A DNA stretch of 64,000 bases. It comes from Hyperoodon ampullatus (lineage: Eukaryota > Chordata > Mammalia > Artiodactyla > Ziphiidae). The position numbers and the translations under genes were made by a program. Shown here one piece after another: positions 22,701 to 35,718 of this stretch. The stretch's first letter is position 1. The number at the start of each line of letters is the position of its first letter. The notes below the pieces were generated by a model. That model was not told the DNA's origin. It searched no databases and was given only the letters and a program-made list of their open reading frames with translations. The stretch covers positions 7,825,527-7,889,526 of the forward strand of contig OX457074.1 of assembly GCA_949752795.1 (NCBI GenBank), in the 5' to 3' direction.

Positions 22701-24030
22701 TTCTCAATCAGTTAATGCAATAACATTGAAAAGAATAAAATACTTAGGAATAAACTTAACCAAGGAGGTGAAAGACTTGTACACTGAAAACTACAAAACG
22801 TTGCTGAAAGAAATTAAGGAAGACACCAATAAATAAAAAAAAGATCTCATGTTCATAGATGGCAAAGCTTAGTATTATTAAGATGTCAACACTACTGAAA
22901 ACAATCTACAGATTGAATGCAATCTCTATCAAAATTCCTATGGCTCTTTTTTCAGAAATGGAAATATCCATCCTAAAATTCATATGGAATCTCAGTGGAC
23001 CCTGAATAGCCAAAATAATTTTGAAAAAGAAGAACAAAGTTGGAGGTCTCACACTTCCAGATTTCAAAAGTTACTACAAAGCTACAGAAATCCAACAGTG
23101 CCATAAAGACATATAGCCTAGACATCTAGACCGATGGAATAGAATAGAGAGCCCAGAAATAAATTCTTATGTATATATGGTCAAATGATTTTTAACAAGG
23201 GAGCCAGGACCATTCAGTGGTGAAGAACAATCTTTTCAACAAATGGTATTGGGAAAGTTGGATATCCATATGCAAAAGAATGAAGTTGGACCCTTACATT
23301 GCACAATACACAAAAATTAACTCAGATCAAAGACTTAAACGTAAGAATTACAACTATAAAACTCTTAGAAGAAAATACAGGGGAAAAGCTTCATTACATT
23401 GGATTTGGCAATGATTTTTTTTTTTTTTTTGGATATGACACCAAAAGTACAGACAACAAAGAAAAATAGATAAATTGGACTACATCAAAATTAAAAACTT
23501 AAGTGAATCAAAGGACACAATCAGAGTAAAAAGACAACACAGAATGGGCAAAAAAAAAAAAGGATGATCAAAATGAATAACAGATGAATGGATAAACAAA
23601 ATGCAGAATACAATGGAACATTATTCAGCCTTAAGAAGGAAGGAAATTCTCACACATGCTACAACATGAATGAACCTTAAGGATATTACGTTAAGTGAGA
23701 TAAACTAGTCACAGAAGAACAAATACTGTATGATTCCACTTATATGAGGTACCTAGAGTAGTCTACTAGAGTAGTCAAATTCATAGAGACAGAAAGTAGA
23801 AAGATGGATACTAGGGGCTCAGGGGAGGTGGGAAATGGGAAGTTATTGTTTAATGGGTATAGAGTTTCAGTTTTGCAAGATGAAAAGTGTTCTGGAGATG
23901 GATGGTGATTATGGTTGCACAACGATGTGGATGTACTTAATGCCATGGAACTGTACATTTAAAAATGGTTAAGATGGTAAAGTTTATGTTATAGGTATTT
24001 TACTACAATTAAAACATTAAAAAAATCAAG
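22701..24030 (+). repeat. L1 ORF2 3' half and 3' UTR, sense, decayed
   Basis: It follows L1 order: 'aaatacttaggaataaactt', 'tacagattgaatgcaatctc', 'tggaatagaatagagagccc', 'caacaaatggtattgggaaa', 'ttattcagccttaagaagga' and 'gaactgtacatttaaaaatg'. Stops and frameshifts break ORF2, and a T-run near 23,416 is inserted in it. The longest open piece (23,217-23,414) is only L1 debris. Confidence 0.88.
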
Positions 24031-24249
24031 TGGCCATACTTGTATGGGTTTATAGATGCTTTCAAAAAATACTTTTAAGTACATCTTTCAGATGCACAAA
24101 AGAAAATGCTATCCTTAGTTCAAAATGAGTCACAAGAACACATCTGAAGTGAAGGTCTGGAACTGTGGTGGTACTTTCTAGAACTTCACTTTCAGGATTG
24201 CATTCTTCCTCCTTCCCAAGGTGTGCCTGTTGGAGCCTCATTGCTTAAA

Positions 24250-24420
24250 GTGTCATTTCTGGACTGGCAGCATCAGCCTTACCTGGGAGTTTGTTAGAAA
24301 ACCTTGGCCCCAATCCTGACCCACTGAATCAGAATCTCTGGGGCTGGGGTCCAGGAACCTATTTCACCAACTCTCCAGGTGATTCTATGATCGCCAGAAT
24401 TTGAGAAGAACTGCCCTAGA
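24250..24420 (-). repeat. MER5A-like hAT transposon remnant
   Basis: It reads 'catcagccttacctgggagt', 'cactgaatcagaatctctgg' and 'tgagaagaactgcc', the order of a MER5A-type non-autonomous element. There is no transposase. Confidence 0.65.
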
Positions 24421-24830
24421 GCACGGAGCAGTAAACTTTTCCTGTAAAGAGTCAGAATGGTCATTGATTGAGTCAGAGTAAATATTTTGGGCTTTGTGGG
24501 CCAAGAAGCAAAATCAAGAATGCTATGTATGCACTTTTGTAACAAGAGAGTAAACAGATTTCCACCAATTTTTACTGACAAAATTTTAAATATGATCCTA
24601 ATATTCAGGGAAATTTTTTTGTAATACAGGTTTACTGATGAGAAGAATGGATTTTTTTTGGATAACGTCTCACTGAATTGGAATTCATCAAATTGATTCC
24701 AAATGTTCATCTGGAAAAACCATTCTTAGCTCGCAGGCTGTTTAAAAAAAAAAAAAAAAAAAGCAAAACAAAAATCAGGCAAAGGCTCAGATCTGGCCTG
24801 TGACCATACTTTGCCAATCCATCCTAGCAC
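24421..24830 (+). repeat. hAT-type DNA transposon remnant, family uncertain
   Basis: It starts 'gcagtaaacttttcctgtaa' and 'atattttgggctttgtgggc', and ends 'agatctggcctgtgaccata' and 'ctttgccaatcc'. This is the layout of a common mammalian Charlie-group non-autonomous element. Confidence 0.5.
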
Positions 24831-26260
24831 ATGGCAACCTCCAATGTTTTAGTAGCTTGGCTAGTGGCAAGCTATTGCTTTTGCTTTCGTCTTCTTTTAA
24901 TTTGATCAGTTACCTCTCTCCCGTTCCATGCAATCCTGATGTGACTTCAGGGGCACTGCTGCCCCAGCTAGAGCAATCAGACTTGTCCCCCAGGAATTTG
25001 AACCTGGAGGGAGACATCAGTGGACTCCCACAGAAGACTTCTGATGCCGGGGCCCTGAATTAATCCCTGCCACGAGGATCACACTGCAATGTCAAGGCCT
25101 TGTGGGATTTCTGAGAATTACACCCCATCTGCTCCTGCTCCAAGACCTGCAGAGAGTGTGCCATATCCATTTATCGATTTAGTTTAGCAACATCTACTAA
25201 TGACCCTTAAATCCTGTGCAAATGTATTTGAAGTGGCCCCAGGGGTTACAGATCTGGATGTTCTCTCTCCAGCAACAGCACCACTGCCCCACCACCTGCA
25301 GGATTTTCCATTCCGGTTGCTATTAAACATTTATTTATTGCATAGTAATATGTGCCAGAAAGGGGACCTTTTCTCCGCCTGTTTGGGTCATGAGATTGTA
25401 AACTGGTACCTATCGACCAGAAAGCAATCAGGCAATATATGTCAGGAGCCACAGAAATGTCCCTTTTCTGGAAAAATAAATAATCCTAAATAGAGAAAAA
25501 TCCGTCTGGGCAAAGATGTTCGATGTCCAAGGTGGACACAACCACCTGCCTTGCATCCCCTCTGTCCTCTGAGTGGAGGACCCTCAACATAATCAGCCTC
25601 TCTGGTTATGGTGGATTCTCAAGGTATCACTCTAATGATTTATCATTTTAAAAGACTCCCTCTCCAGTAGGGATGAGGACAGAGAGGGGAAAGAGGCTGA
25701 CAAGGCCAGAGAACCCCATTCATCATATCTACAACAATAAAAAGATTATAAATCATTAGTTGTTTCAAATGCCTGCTTGCACAGCCAAAGGCATGACCCC
25801 TCAGGGGCTGGGCCTGGTGGAGGAGGTACTCCAAGCAAAAAGGCATCAGATCTGAGGATGGGTGCCATACTCAGCCTGAGGAGGTAGGGCAAAGGCCAGT
25901 TCTAGAGAAGCATTTTGAATTACCTTGGGTTTTTTTTTTTTAACTGGGTGTGAGCATGGAGGCCATCTGGAGAGCCACTGTTGCGGGTCTAATATTCTCA
26001 GTGGGTCTCAAACTTAGACTTCGACTGTTACTTTAAAATGAAGTTGCATGCTTAGTCCCAGAGAGCAACTGTGACAAGACCAGTCTCAGCATGGGTTCCC
26101 AAGAAGGCAAGGAGATTTTCTTGGGACCAAGGCATTGCTGGGCCTCTGTGCCCAGGGTGGGCCCCTGGCAGGGCTCCACACCTATACTCTACACTTGTCC
26201 CCATTGCCTTCTCCTTGGCGCCCCGCCCCCCAAACCCTTTAAGAAATGTGGGAAGTTTTA
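24831..26260. other. Intergenic stretch with a candidate conserved core
   Basis: No gene is seen. The part at 25,130-25,500 is repeat-free and AT-rich, with 'ttatcgatttagtttagcaa' and 'ctattaaacatttatttatt'. It looks like possible conserved non-coding DNA. The rest is unassigned. Confidence 0.35.
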
Positions 26261-26618
26261 CTTTTATTTATTTAATAAATTAATTTAATTAATTTATTTT
26301 TGGCTGCGTTGGTCTTCATTGCTGTGCGCAGGCTTTCTCTAGTGACGAGAGGGGGCTACTCTTCGTTGCAGTGCGTGGGCTTGCATTGCAGTGGCTTCTC
26401 TTGTTGTGGAGCACAGGCTCTAGGCACGTGGGCTTCAGTAGTTGTGGCATGTGGGCTTCACTAGTTGTGGCTGTCGGGCTCTATAGTGCAGGCTCAGTAG
26501 TTGTGGCGCGTGGGCTTAGTTGCTCTGCGGCATGTGGGATTTTCCCAGACCAGGGCCCGAACCCGTGTCCCCTGCATCGACAGGCAGATTCTTAACCACT
26601 GCGCCACCAGGGAAGCCC
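26261..26618 (-). mobile_element. CHR SINE, long form, antisense
   Basis: It runs from an AT-rich tail and 'ggctgcgttggtcttcattg' to 'cgccaccagggaagccc'. A 14-base duplication with one mismatch (26,247-26,260 and 26,619-26,632) flanks it. Confidence 0.93.
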
Positions 26619-26849
26619 TGTGGGAACTTTTAAATCCCATAGTCTGGGCTTCAGGGATTTCAATGAAAGTAGAATATGACCTATAGGGACTTAGAAATAT
26701 TTTGACAGTAAGTATTGTTAATAAACTATGTAAAAGTCATTTGTTTTTTTGTTAAAAGAGGCAGAACTTTCCTCTATAAAAGAATCAGACTTAAACTTAA
26801 AAAAAAAAAAAAAAAAAGCTCAGCCCAGCCAGAGTCAACCTCACATGGT

Positions 26850-27000
26850 GGGTCTGCCTGCATCAGAATCACTCAACGTGTTTGCTACAAAATGCAGGGT
26901 CCTGGGCCCAGCTCCAGAGCTACCCAGCGAGAACTCTAGGCGGTGAATACGGGGAACCTGAATTTTGAACAAGCTCCCCAGGTCACTCTGAAGCACAGCA
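26850..27000 (+). repeat. MER5A-like hAT transposon remnant
   Basis: It contains 'ctgcatcagaatcactcaac', 'gggtcctgggcccagctcca' and 'aacaagctccccaggtcact'. Confidence 0.6.
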
Positions 27001-27399
27001 AACCAAACCAGTGGTTGAGTGGCTTCCATGCTGGGGAGCCTGGCTCCCGCCAGGAACCCCCCACCCCGTGCTGGGCACTGGCTGGCACTGCAGGCTGCTT
27101 GTTCCTTAGATACTCCGTAACCTGAGGATGAGGAAGACATGGCAGGCGACGGCAGCTGCAAAGTAGGTTTGTACCAAGTCCTCTGGGAGCCCCAAGGGGA
27201 GCAGTGCTCTCAGAGAGGAAAGCCTTCTCAGGGAACTTCAGATCCTGAAGTCGAAGTAGAGTTGACCGGCTAAAGAAGGGAGCAAGGGCATTGCAGATAA
27301 AGGGCAGAGCATGGGCGGGGCACAATGGGGAAGTGTAAATAGGGGCCAGAGCCCGGGAGGAGGTGGAGGAGAGGGAGGTTGGGGAGATGAGGGACAGGT

Positions 27400-27895
27400 C
27401 CTCGTGCTGGTTTTGTATTATGCCAACTTGGTTAGTCTGGGAACGACACTTCCCAGAATCCCTTTCTCCACATGGGTCTGGGGTAGAGTTGGTCAAAAGA
27501 GGAACTCCCGCGAGATTTGGAACAGTAAAGTGAAGGCACGCTGACTCTCAGCACCGTGACTGTCAGATACCACGAGGTGTCCTGCCTGCCCCAGCTTGTC
27601 CTCGCACCCTCTGCTCCCTGTCCTGCCTGCTGGCCTTGCGGAACAACGGCTCCTACAGATGTTTCCACAAGCTCCCTTCACGGCCCCCCCTTGGGCAGCT
27701 GGACATGCTTGGTTTCTCAAATTTCCTTGCAAGCTCGAACTTGTCACCCGGGGCAAGACTGGTGAGTGATACTTTCTCTGATGGTCCAAATCCCCTTTCA
27801 GGATGTCACTTCCCCAGCTCCTCCCACTGTGGGGTAAAGTCTAAGGCCTATAATAAATCCCTTATTCCCATATACGCTGCTTCCCTGGCTGGATC
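27400..27895 (+). repeat. LTR-like old repeat, family unassigned
   Basis: The 3' end has the form of a MaLR-like LTR: 'ggcctataataaatccctta' and 'cttccctggctggatcctga' followed by 'tcaatacc'. The interior is diverged and I cannot name the family. Confidence 0.4.
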
Positions 27896-28389
27896 CTGAT
27901 CAATACCGTTTTTTTTAAATCATGAGTCCCTTTTTAAGAGCAAAAAAAAAAAAAACTCCATAAGCCTCCCCCCACCCCACCTCCCCCCGCCACACACACG
28001 GTACATCTGGTAGACCCCTTAATCTCCAGGGCTGGAGAGGAGCAGGCACTCTCACACTCAGATGTTAGGAGAGCTGTGCCCTCTTTCAGGCCACCTGCCA
28101 GGAGAAGGAGGTGTGTCCAGACTTCCGTCTAGAAGTCTCAGAGGGCTGCCCCATGGTTTGTCCTTCTGGAACGCAGTTATGCCTGCTTGAAGACAAGATC
28201 AGGCCACAGGATGCCTGGGGCTCCTCCTTTCCCACGGGTCTCCAAACTCCAATCCTGGGAGATCAGATCCTCCTGGCTGGGCTCCTTTGCTGAGGCAAAG
28301 TTAGGTCAATTTATATCCTTCAAGTTTGGCTGCTCCTGCACAACCATGTTACAGAATTTTCAAACCAGGGTCTTCTCTGCAGCCCTGAG

Positions 28390-31300
28390 CAGGACAGCCA
28401 GCCCCTGTCCTGATGAAGCTTCCAGTCTAACAGAGAAAATAGACTGTAAATTGATGATGAAACGGCACCATGCCAAGAGCAAAAGAAGGGAAGGTATGAT
28501 CTGCCATGAGAATACAGGGGAGGGTCAGGCTGGGAAGCTCAGTGGGAGAAGTGATGTGAGCTGAGACAAGAGTAGCAGGTGATGCAGGAAAGGCTTTTAA
28601 GTGAGGGACCAGCTGCATAAAGGCTGGAGGTGTGAGAGAGCGTGGGTCTTGGGGGAAGTGAGAGATGCCTGGCGAGGCACCTGGGAGTTTGCCAGGCACT
28701 GGGAAGAGAAGGAGCTGGAACTGGGAGGTCTGATCAGGTCTGGCCCAGGGCCCGGTCGAGGTGACGGCTCACCATCCTGAGGCCACAGTGCTAAGCAGAG
28801 GAGAGGCAGGATCCGATTCCACTCCTTTGGGAAGGCTGGCTTGGAGGAGGTTAAGTCCAGAGGCCCGGAGAACCTTGGAGGCAGGGACAGGGGAGAGGGT
28901 GGCTGAACCAGCAGGTGGCACTGGAGAGAAATGAATGGATTCAAGGGACATTGGGCAGATAGAAGAAGGTAGAAATCACATACATGGTGGTCAGCGGGTT
29001 GGATGTAGGGAATGAGGGGACCGGGGAGTCATCGGGAATCCCAGGTGTCTGGCTGCAGCCCCCGAGGGGCTGGAGGCACCCAGCTGCTCAGCCAAACAGA
29101 AGCTGCGGAGTGGATGAGCCCCACTCTGACTTCAGAGGTGCGCCTGGGTCTCCCCAGACAGCACGACAGGACCAGGAGAACATGAAATGGATTCTACACA
29201 CGGTATTGTTAGCAAAATGAAGTCTCTGATGAAGGTGTGAGTACTGGGGAGGGGCAGGGTGGGGGGTGACAGGGCAAAACAGTGATTAAGGGAAGGAAAG
29301 CTTCTTGTGCTAAAGAAACAAAGGATGAGAAATAGAAAAGCTCAAAACATTTTTCCAGGTCTGGAGTCTCTTATCCCCTCTCCGGGAGGAGGGCTGTGTG
29401 AGCTGACCGCAGCTCGGCTGTGTTTGTGATCCAGTATTTGAATGACGCCTGCAATGGTCCTATTAACATCAATAGTAAAGGGCTTGGGCTGGTGGCCCCC
29501 CTGCTCCTTCCCAGTTCATTCATTTACAAGCATTTCCTGAGCCCTGCTGTGTGCCAGGCTCCTGGGTCTCAGCACAGGGCACGGGGTGGAGAGGAGGCCA
29601 GCTCAGCCCCTGCCTAATAGAACCTACGACTGGGCAGCAGAAGCAGACACGACGTGACACTGATGCAAAATGACAAATTGTGACAAGGGTTGGGAAAGAG
29701 AACCGTAGAGTCCTGTTTCAGATGGGGAGGTCAGGGAAGGCCTTGGAGGAGGTGACATTTGAGCTGAGATTGGAGGGCAGAGAATTCAGGAAGAGCGTTC
29801 CAGGTGGAGGGAACAGCATTGCCATAAGCTATAAACCGGTGCTTTCGAGGAACTCAGAGAGCAGCGTGGGTGGAGGGGGAGCCAGGACCGGTTAGGGGTG
29901 AGGGACACCGACAGCAGACAGGGCTGGAGAGGAGGTGGGGACCGGCTGTGCAGTAATTGGAATTCTTCCGCTAAGTCCAGACCAAATGACTTCTCAGGGC
30001 CTTTGTTACCCCAGGTTTCAGTGACATTTTAAAGAGCCATCCTGACCCCGTTGGTGATAAAAGGCTTGGGAGTCTGTTTCCATCTTCAACGCTCCTTTTA
30101 AGACAAGGGCACCCAGGCTCTCATGGTAAAGGTGATCCAGAAGACGCCCTTGGTGCCCTACAAACTGTCCAGCAACATTTTTAGAAAATGCTCCCTTTTA
30201 GATCCAACTTCTCTTAGCCAAATTGACCAGGGAAAAATAAGTACCTACAAATAGCGATCACCAGCCAGCAAAGAGAGTCATTATCTTAAATTGAGGCTGG
30301 TTTCTAAGAAAAAAGAGAAGGGGGGGTGGGGAACCCAAATGCCACCAGGCTAAAACCTCACCCGCACCCACCCCCAGAGAATACGTGAGAATGGTGGCTC
30401 CAGTACCCTCCTTGCAAGGACGGGGCTCAACGCCGACCTCTGTGTGAAGGGAAGGAAACAGGCAAAGGAAGGAAGGCCAGAGATTAGAGAAGCTGACAGA
30501 TGTAAATAGCCTCAGAGGAGCCACGCTGTCCCGGCGTTTCTCCCCAGGGAGCCTTTTGTACCAAGGAATCTGGTTGCCTGAACAAAAAATGATATCATTT
30601 ATTTCTTTAGTCAGGGCTGAGCTGTTTTCTTCAGACATAGAAATAACCTCACACCACAACACCAAATTGTTGGCCAAGTGATAGAGGTATCTGTAATTTG
30701 CATGCGTGATAATGTCCTGGGTAAACAACCACGGACTTGGTTTTCTTGGGAGGGGCCCCACTCTCCCCAACAACACTGCAAAGCTATAGAAGGACTTGAA
30801 TGAAAGAAATGCATTTGGAAAGGTAGTCCCAGAGCTCTTGCCTGCTGCTGAGCTAGAAGGAAGCTGGAGTTTTCATTGCTGCTCAAATCACGCCCTACTG
30901 TCCAAACATCCATTAATTCAATAAACAATTATTAAGCACTGACTCTGACCAAGCCTGTGCAAAGGCACTGGGGTCACAAATGTGCAAAGGCTGGGACTCT
31001 GCCCTCCCTAGGCTCACAATTGGTAGGGGAGGTAGCCAAGTTCAGCCCATGTGATGCCCTGTGATGCAGTATGTACAAGACGGCACAGTGGTCTGCCCCC
31101 ACAGAGGAGGCAGCATTTGAGACTTGAAGATGAAGAAAACTTTCCAGATCAGAGAAGTGGAAGGAGGGTGTCCTAGGCAGACTTAACAGCATGTGTGAAA
31201 GCACAGAGGTTTAAAACTATCTGGACTTTTTGGAAATTAAAAGAAATATAATATTGCAGGGAATAAAGTGTTAAGGAGGCCAGTGGTCTAATGTGTGGCT

Positions 31301-31890
31301 GGAGAGGTAGGCAGAAACCAGAGGCTAAGGAGTTTAGAGTTTATCCTTTAGGTAATAGGGAGCCATGGAGGAATTTTGAGCAAGGAAGCAACATGATTAA
31401 AATTTTATATTAGAACACTCACTTCTTTCTGTCCTGAACAAACTCTGTTATGTAGGAAAACAATGCAGGCAACTTCCTTATAACATTGCTTGTGAAAACT
31501 CTGGAAACAAAATAAAGGTCCACTATTTGCTTATCCATAGGAAAATGTAGGTAAGCAAATAGTGACATAGTGACAAAATGTTATAGAGTTCAGTAGTTAA
31601 AAATGATCCAACACGGCTAGATCTTAAAAACATAATTTTGAGTAAAAAAAAAAATGTGAGTTTCAGAACATGTATAGTATGATAAAATGCATGTAAAATT
31701 TAAAACCACACATTTGTATATGGTTACATATAATATATGTAGAAAAGCACAGAAACATGGATTGTTGCTTCTGGAGAGTGAGAGAAAGGCATGGGGAAGG
31801 GGAGAAATACAGAGAACTTTGTCTATTATGTTCTATTTGTTTTTATATATAAAAGAAATAATGGAGCAAAGTTGTTTTTTTTTTTAATTT
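28390..31890. repeat. Series of old LINE-type remnants
   Basis: Three stretches resemble the same ancient L2-like element: about 28,390-28,960, 29,510-29,950 ('tgtgtgccaggctcctgggt', 'gaggaggtgacatttgagct') and 30,900-31,410 ('aattttgagcaaggaagcaa'). Positions 31,480-31,890 look like an L1-type 3' end. The gap at 30,540-30,780 is repeat-poor with 'atttgcatgcgtgataatgt' and could be regulatory. No coding exon is visible. Confidence 0.45.
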
Positions 31891-32845
31891 GAACTTTGTT
31901 TTTTAAAAAACAGAGAAAGGTCCATCTGGTAGTGGTGTAGAAGATGGAAGGAGGGAGATTGAGAGAAGGGACCCCAAGCTGGCCTCTTTGTCTCCACACA
32001 GCTTCTCCTGGATGGAGGAGGCAGATCTTGGGGGGCCCCCGAGAGCAACACATACAGAAAAGACCCCACCTTCTTGGGTGGCTCTTGTCCTCTGGGCAGA
32101 GCTGTGGTGCAATCCTGGCCTCTTGTCTGGTGTCCCTGGAAGACAAGGGGCTCTGTCTTGTCCATAACTGGCCACGATTGTGATCTGATGTGACTTCTGG
32201 ATCTCAGCATCGTTCTCAGTCCCCAGATGCCAGTACTGTCCTTGGACACCTGCTAACAAAGGGGCAGAAACAGGAGGTTTGTAGAATACCTGGGAACGTT
32301 TGACATTATATGTTCAGAGTAAAGATGGTGTGTGTGCACACGTGCACGCATGCACCCACGTGTGACCACATGTGCAAAAACCAAAGAGCAGACTGAAAGC
32401 CAGTCTTCTAGGAGGGGGTTTGCAGTGGATGCTGTCACATGAGTGTTCTCCTTGATGGGAACGTTCTTATCCAGTTCCGAGAAGTAAGAATGAATCTTTC
32501 CAGGAGAAATTCATTTCTAGACTCCTGCTTACCCTTCAGATCTCCATCCCTTGATCCAGGGTCTCATAATAAACATGTATACTTCTACATATATGTATAT
32601 GCCCAGGCTAGAGCCACGGCAGGAAAAAACAATCAACACATCCATGTTTGCATTTTCCCAAGCCGAGCTAATCCTTGCTTCCATCCCAGGCTGGATTTTG
32701 TGGGCATCCACTAAAGGAAAACTGCAGACTTTTCTGCTATTATATATGAATTTCATAACATATGTGTGTCCTAGAAAGAAGACACCTGCCCAATGCCCAT
32801 GACCTTATTTAAGCAAACCTATCCTGTGCTTTAAGAATAAAGGCA

Positions 32846-33073
32846 TGCGTTATATGCGGCATCTAGAAAAATGGTACAGATGAACCGGTTTGCAAGGCAG
32901 AAATAGAGACACAAGTGCAGAGATCAAACGTATGGAGTCCAAGGGGGGAAAGGGCGGAGGGGGGCGGTGATGGTGGGGTGAATTGGGAGATTGGGATTGA
33001 CATATATACACTAATATGTATAAAATAGAGAATTAATAAGAACCTGCTGTATAATAAAATAAAACTTAAAAAA
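32846..33073 (+). mobile_element. Short L1 3'-end insertion with a target-site duplication
   Basis: It contains 'gaaaaatggtacagatgaac' and 'gacatatatacactaatatg', like the 3' UTR of the artiodactyl/cetacean L1 lineage, but internally shortened and ending in an A-run. The 13-base duplication 'aagaataaaggca' (32,833-32,845 and 33,074-33,086) is perfect. Confidence 0.8.
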
Positions 33074-33319
33074 AAGAATAAAGGCAAGTGTAGCTACATA
33101 ATTAATAATATGCAAATTATTGTTTTCCGGGGACCACTTGATCTTTAACATACAGAGACAGAAGAACATACAAAGAGAGACTCTCTCTTTTACACACACA
33201 CCTCTCCCCACTATAATTATAATTACCCCGCTGGCTTCCAGATCAGGGGTTAGCAGCCTTGGCACAGAGACGCCTGAAAGCCACCCAAGGCAATTAGTGG
33301 TGTCGCTTCTCCACCCCCT

Positions 33320-33670
33320 CCTTACCTTCAGGGCCTTTGCACTTGTCGTTCCCCCTCCAGGCACACACATCCCCTGTCCTTGTGTGGCTCAGGCCCTCCC
33401 TGCATTTAGGTTTCATCTCAAATGCCACCTCCTCAGAGAGGCCTGGCGTAGCCGCCTCCATGGCTCTCTGTCTGCTCACCCGCTTTATTTTTCCTTGCAG
33501 AACTTTTCACTCCTGTGCATTATACTATGCATTTCCTTGTTATCCAACAGCCATCCCCCTGCCAGCACTAGACCGTGAGCTTCGAGAGGCTCCGTGAGGG
33601 CGACCACATGCCTGGAGCCTAGGGCGGTGCCTGGCCTGCAGCCGGCTCTCGGTCAGTGTCAGTGGAATGC
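33320..33670 (+). repeat. L2 LINE remnant
   Basis: The order is typical of the L2 3' region: 'cagggcctttgcacttgtcg', 'tttcatctcaaatgccacct', 'cctcagagaggcctggcgta' and 'ctagaccgtgagcttcgaga', ending 'tggaatgcatgaatga'. Confidence 0.75.
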
Positions 33671-34878
33671 ATGAATGATTTTCCTCTTCTCCTTTCCATG
33701 TCCGTCTTCTCCTTTCTCCTACTTCTTCTCCTGCCTCCGCCTTCAAACTGCTGGCAGGATGAGACCTCAGGAAGTTGTCAAGCAAGTGAGGTTTGTGGTC
33801 TGGGTTCTTCTTTGTCCATCTCCCTTTCCCACTCTCCTTCATGGGTACCCATCTCCTACCTGCAGCTGCCCACTGCCAGCTCTGGTCTTCTTGGTGGGCA
33901 GGACCCAAGCTCAGACAGCCCGGGTGATTGGAGGGAAACTGGGAACTAGGGCCGAAGGAGGTTGTAAGAAAGACAGGACTTAGTCTCCCAAGCAGCCCTG
34001 CCGGGCTGGTGGAGAACGGAACATCGTTTGGGGCGCCCTTCGGCACCGGCGACCCAGCTCCTTGTCTTCCTCACGGGAGTCAATGCCACCCTTACGGGGA
34101 CTCAGCCCTTCCCTCCTTGCCAGTTGATGCCCCTCTCTCCTGCCGGGGTTGACAGTATCTACCCCCACCCCACCCTTCTCTCCTTCCTGGCTTCTGCTTC
34201 CTTCTGTAATAATCATAGAGAGAGCCGCTGCATGCCAGGTCCCATGCTGGCATCACCCCACCCCACCCGATATGGGTCCCCCTTGCTCCCTTTCTTTCTG
34301 TGGCCTCTCCTCTCTGCCCCTCTGAGTCCTGGCAGCCTTCAAAGCTCAGGCGGACCCCACTCCTGCCTTGTTCCCTCAAGCTCCCACCCTCCCCTGACTC
34401 TATCACTCTGGTGACAAATGGTCACATACTCCACCGTTATACCTAGTGCCCTCATTTTCCATTTGACCCTCAGCAAGATTATAAATGGCTTGAGGGTAGA
34501 AGCTGTGTCTTATCCTCAGAAACCTAACGAGAAAAACGATCCGGGGAAACAGCGTCTTTGCACAGAAGTCAGATCTTCCCCTCCCCGCTCTCACCATCAT
34601 CCGTACATCCCAGTCTATTCCACCCACCTGATCTCATGAGGGAAGAAATCCTAAATAAACTGAACAACAACTATGCGACCACAATGCGTATAAGTCGCCT
34701 ACTGCATGCTGGGAACTTGGGGTGCCCTGGGGAGCAGCAACAGACAAGAGTCCCTGCACACAAGGAGCATCCCAGGCAGAGGACCAGCATTTGGAAATGG
34801 GTAACTGGGCTCCAGCCAGTCCAGAGAAAGTTGCATCTTTTAACAGCAAGGGAACCATATAGTTTATTGCCCAAACCA

Positions 34879-34882
<4 letters not shown>
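33671..34882. other. Intergenic stretch, no gene
   Basis: This is pyrimidine-rich on the plus strand with a short L2-like piece near 34,430-34,520. Open frames on both strands are long only because of composition and lack any recognisable domain. Confidence 0.5.
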
Positions 34883-34913
<31 letters not shown>

Positions 34914-35105
34914 GGTACGCGGGCCTCTCACTCTTGTGGCCCCTCCCGTTGCGGAGCACAGGCTCCGGACGCGCAGGCTCAGCGGCCACGGCTCACGGGC
35001 CCAGCCGCTCCGCGGCATGTGGGATCTTCCCGGACCGGGGCACGAACCTGTGTCCCCTGCATCGGCAGGCGGACTCTCAACCACTGCGCCACCAGGGAAG
35101 CCCTT
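34883..35105 (-). mobile_element. CHR SINE, short form, antisense
   Basis: A long poly(T) run and 'gcggtacgcgggcctctcac' start it, and it ends 'gccaccagggaagccctt'. The 8-base duplication 'accaggac' (34,875-34,882 and 35,106-35,113) is perfect. It is almost identical to the copies near 43.2, 46.1 and 47.8 kb. Confidence 0.95.
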
Positions 35106-35652
35106 ACCAGGACATTTTTGAGAGTAAAAGTGGGAGTTGTTAATAATTACGCTGCGCCAATAGATGTCCTGGACAAACCAGGTGCGTGAGTGCATTAATT
35201 AAGGGCGACAGTCCCCCTGCCTCCTGCCCCTCTGGCCACAAAAGGAACTTCAGCTATTGGTCAAAGCTGCCAGATCCGAGCCTCTGCCTGCCCTTGCACA
35301 AGGGAGAAGACAGAGGATGCACTCCAGGAACAGGTTGGGGAGGGGAGGGCAGGAATGACTGCAGGACCCAGAGCTAGAATCAGTGATCAGGAATTAGGGC
35401 AGGCCTGCATCTGGGATCAGGTACGAGGGGTGTGGGCTACGGCACCAGCCTCCAGCTGCTGTGTTTCCGAGCTCGGCTCACAGGCAGGTAGCTTTTGCAG
35501 GCTCTCCACCCTCCCCAATTGCCCAAGTCCTGCCTGCTTCAAGGAAAATGGGGACGTTTGGTTGCCGTTTGGCTTCTTTGAGTTTCTTTCACTCTACCTC
35601 CTTGGGCAAAGGTGGTCTGGTTTGTACTTGCAATCTAGGTGGAGCCCCTTGG

Positions 35653-35669
35653 AGTGTGTGTGTGTGTGT

Positions 35670-35701
<32 letters not shown>

Positions 35702-35718
35702 CAGAGAGACAGAGAGAC
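35653..35718. repeat. (GT)n(GA)n(GACAGA)n compound microsatellite
   Basis: About nine GT units pass into GA units and then into GACAGA units. Confidence 0.92.

Noticed and set aside
23217..23414. A 65-codon frame resembling reverse transcriptase
   Set aside because: It is a surviving piece of a decayed L1 ORF2 with stops on both sides.
34558..35195. Open frames of 80-190 residues at many sites that give near-identical proteins (also near 10.5, 11.4, 19.6, 22.1, 43.2, 46.0, 47.8 and 54.9 kb)
   Set aside because: They are translations of the short CHR SINE in different frames, not a gene family. The shared sequence follows the SINE boundaries and target-site duplications.
35653..35718. Possible tandem-repeat array of CRISPR type
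   Set aside because: The repeat is a simple microsatellite with no spacers, in a vertebrate genome.
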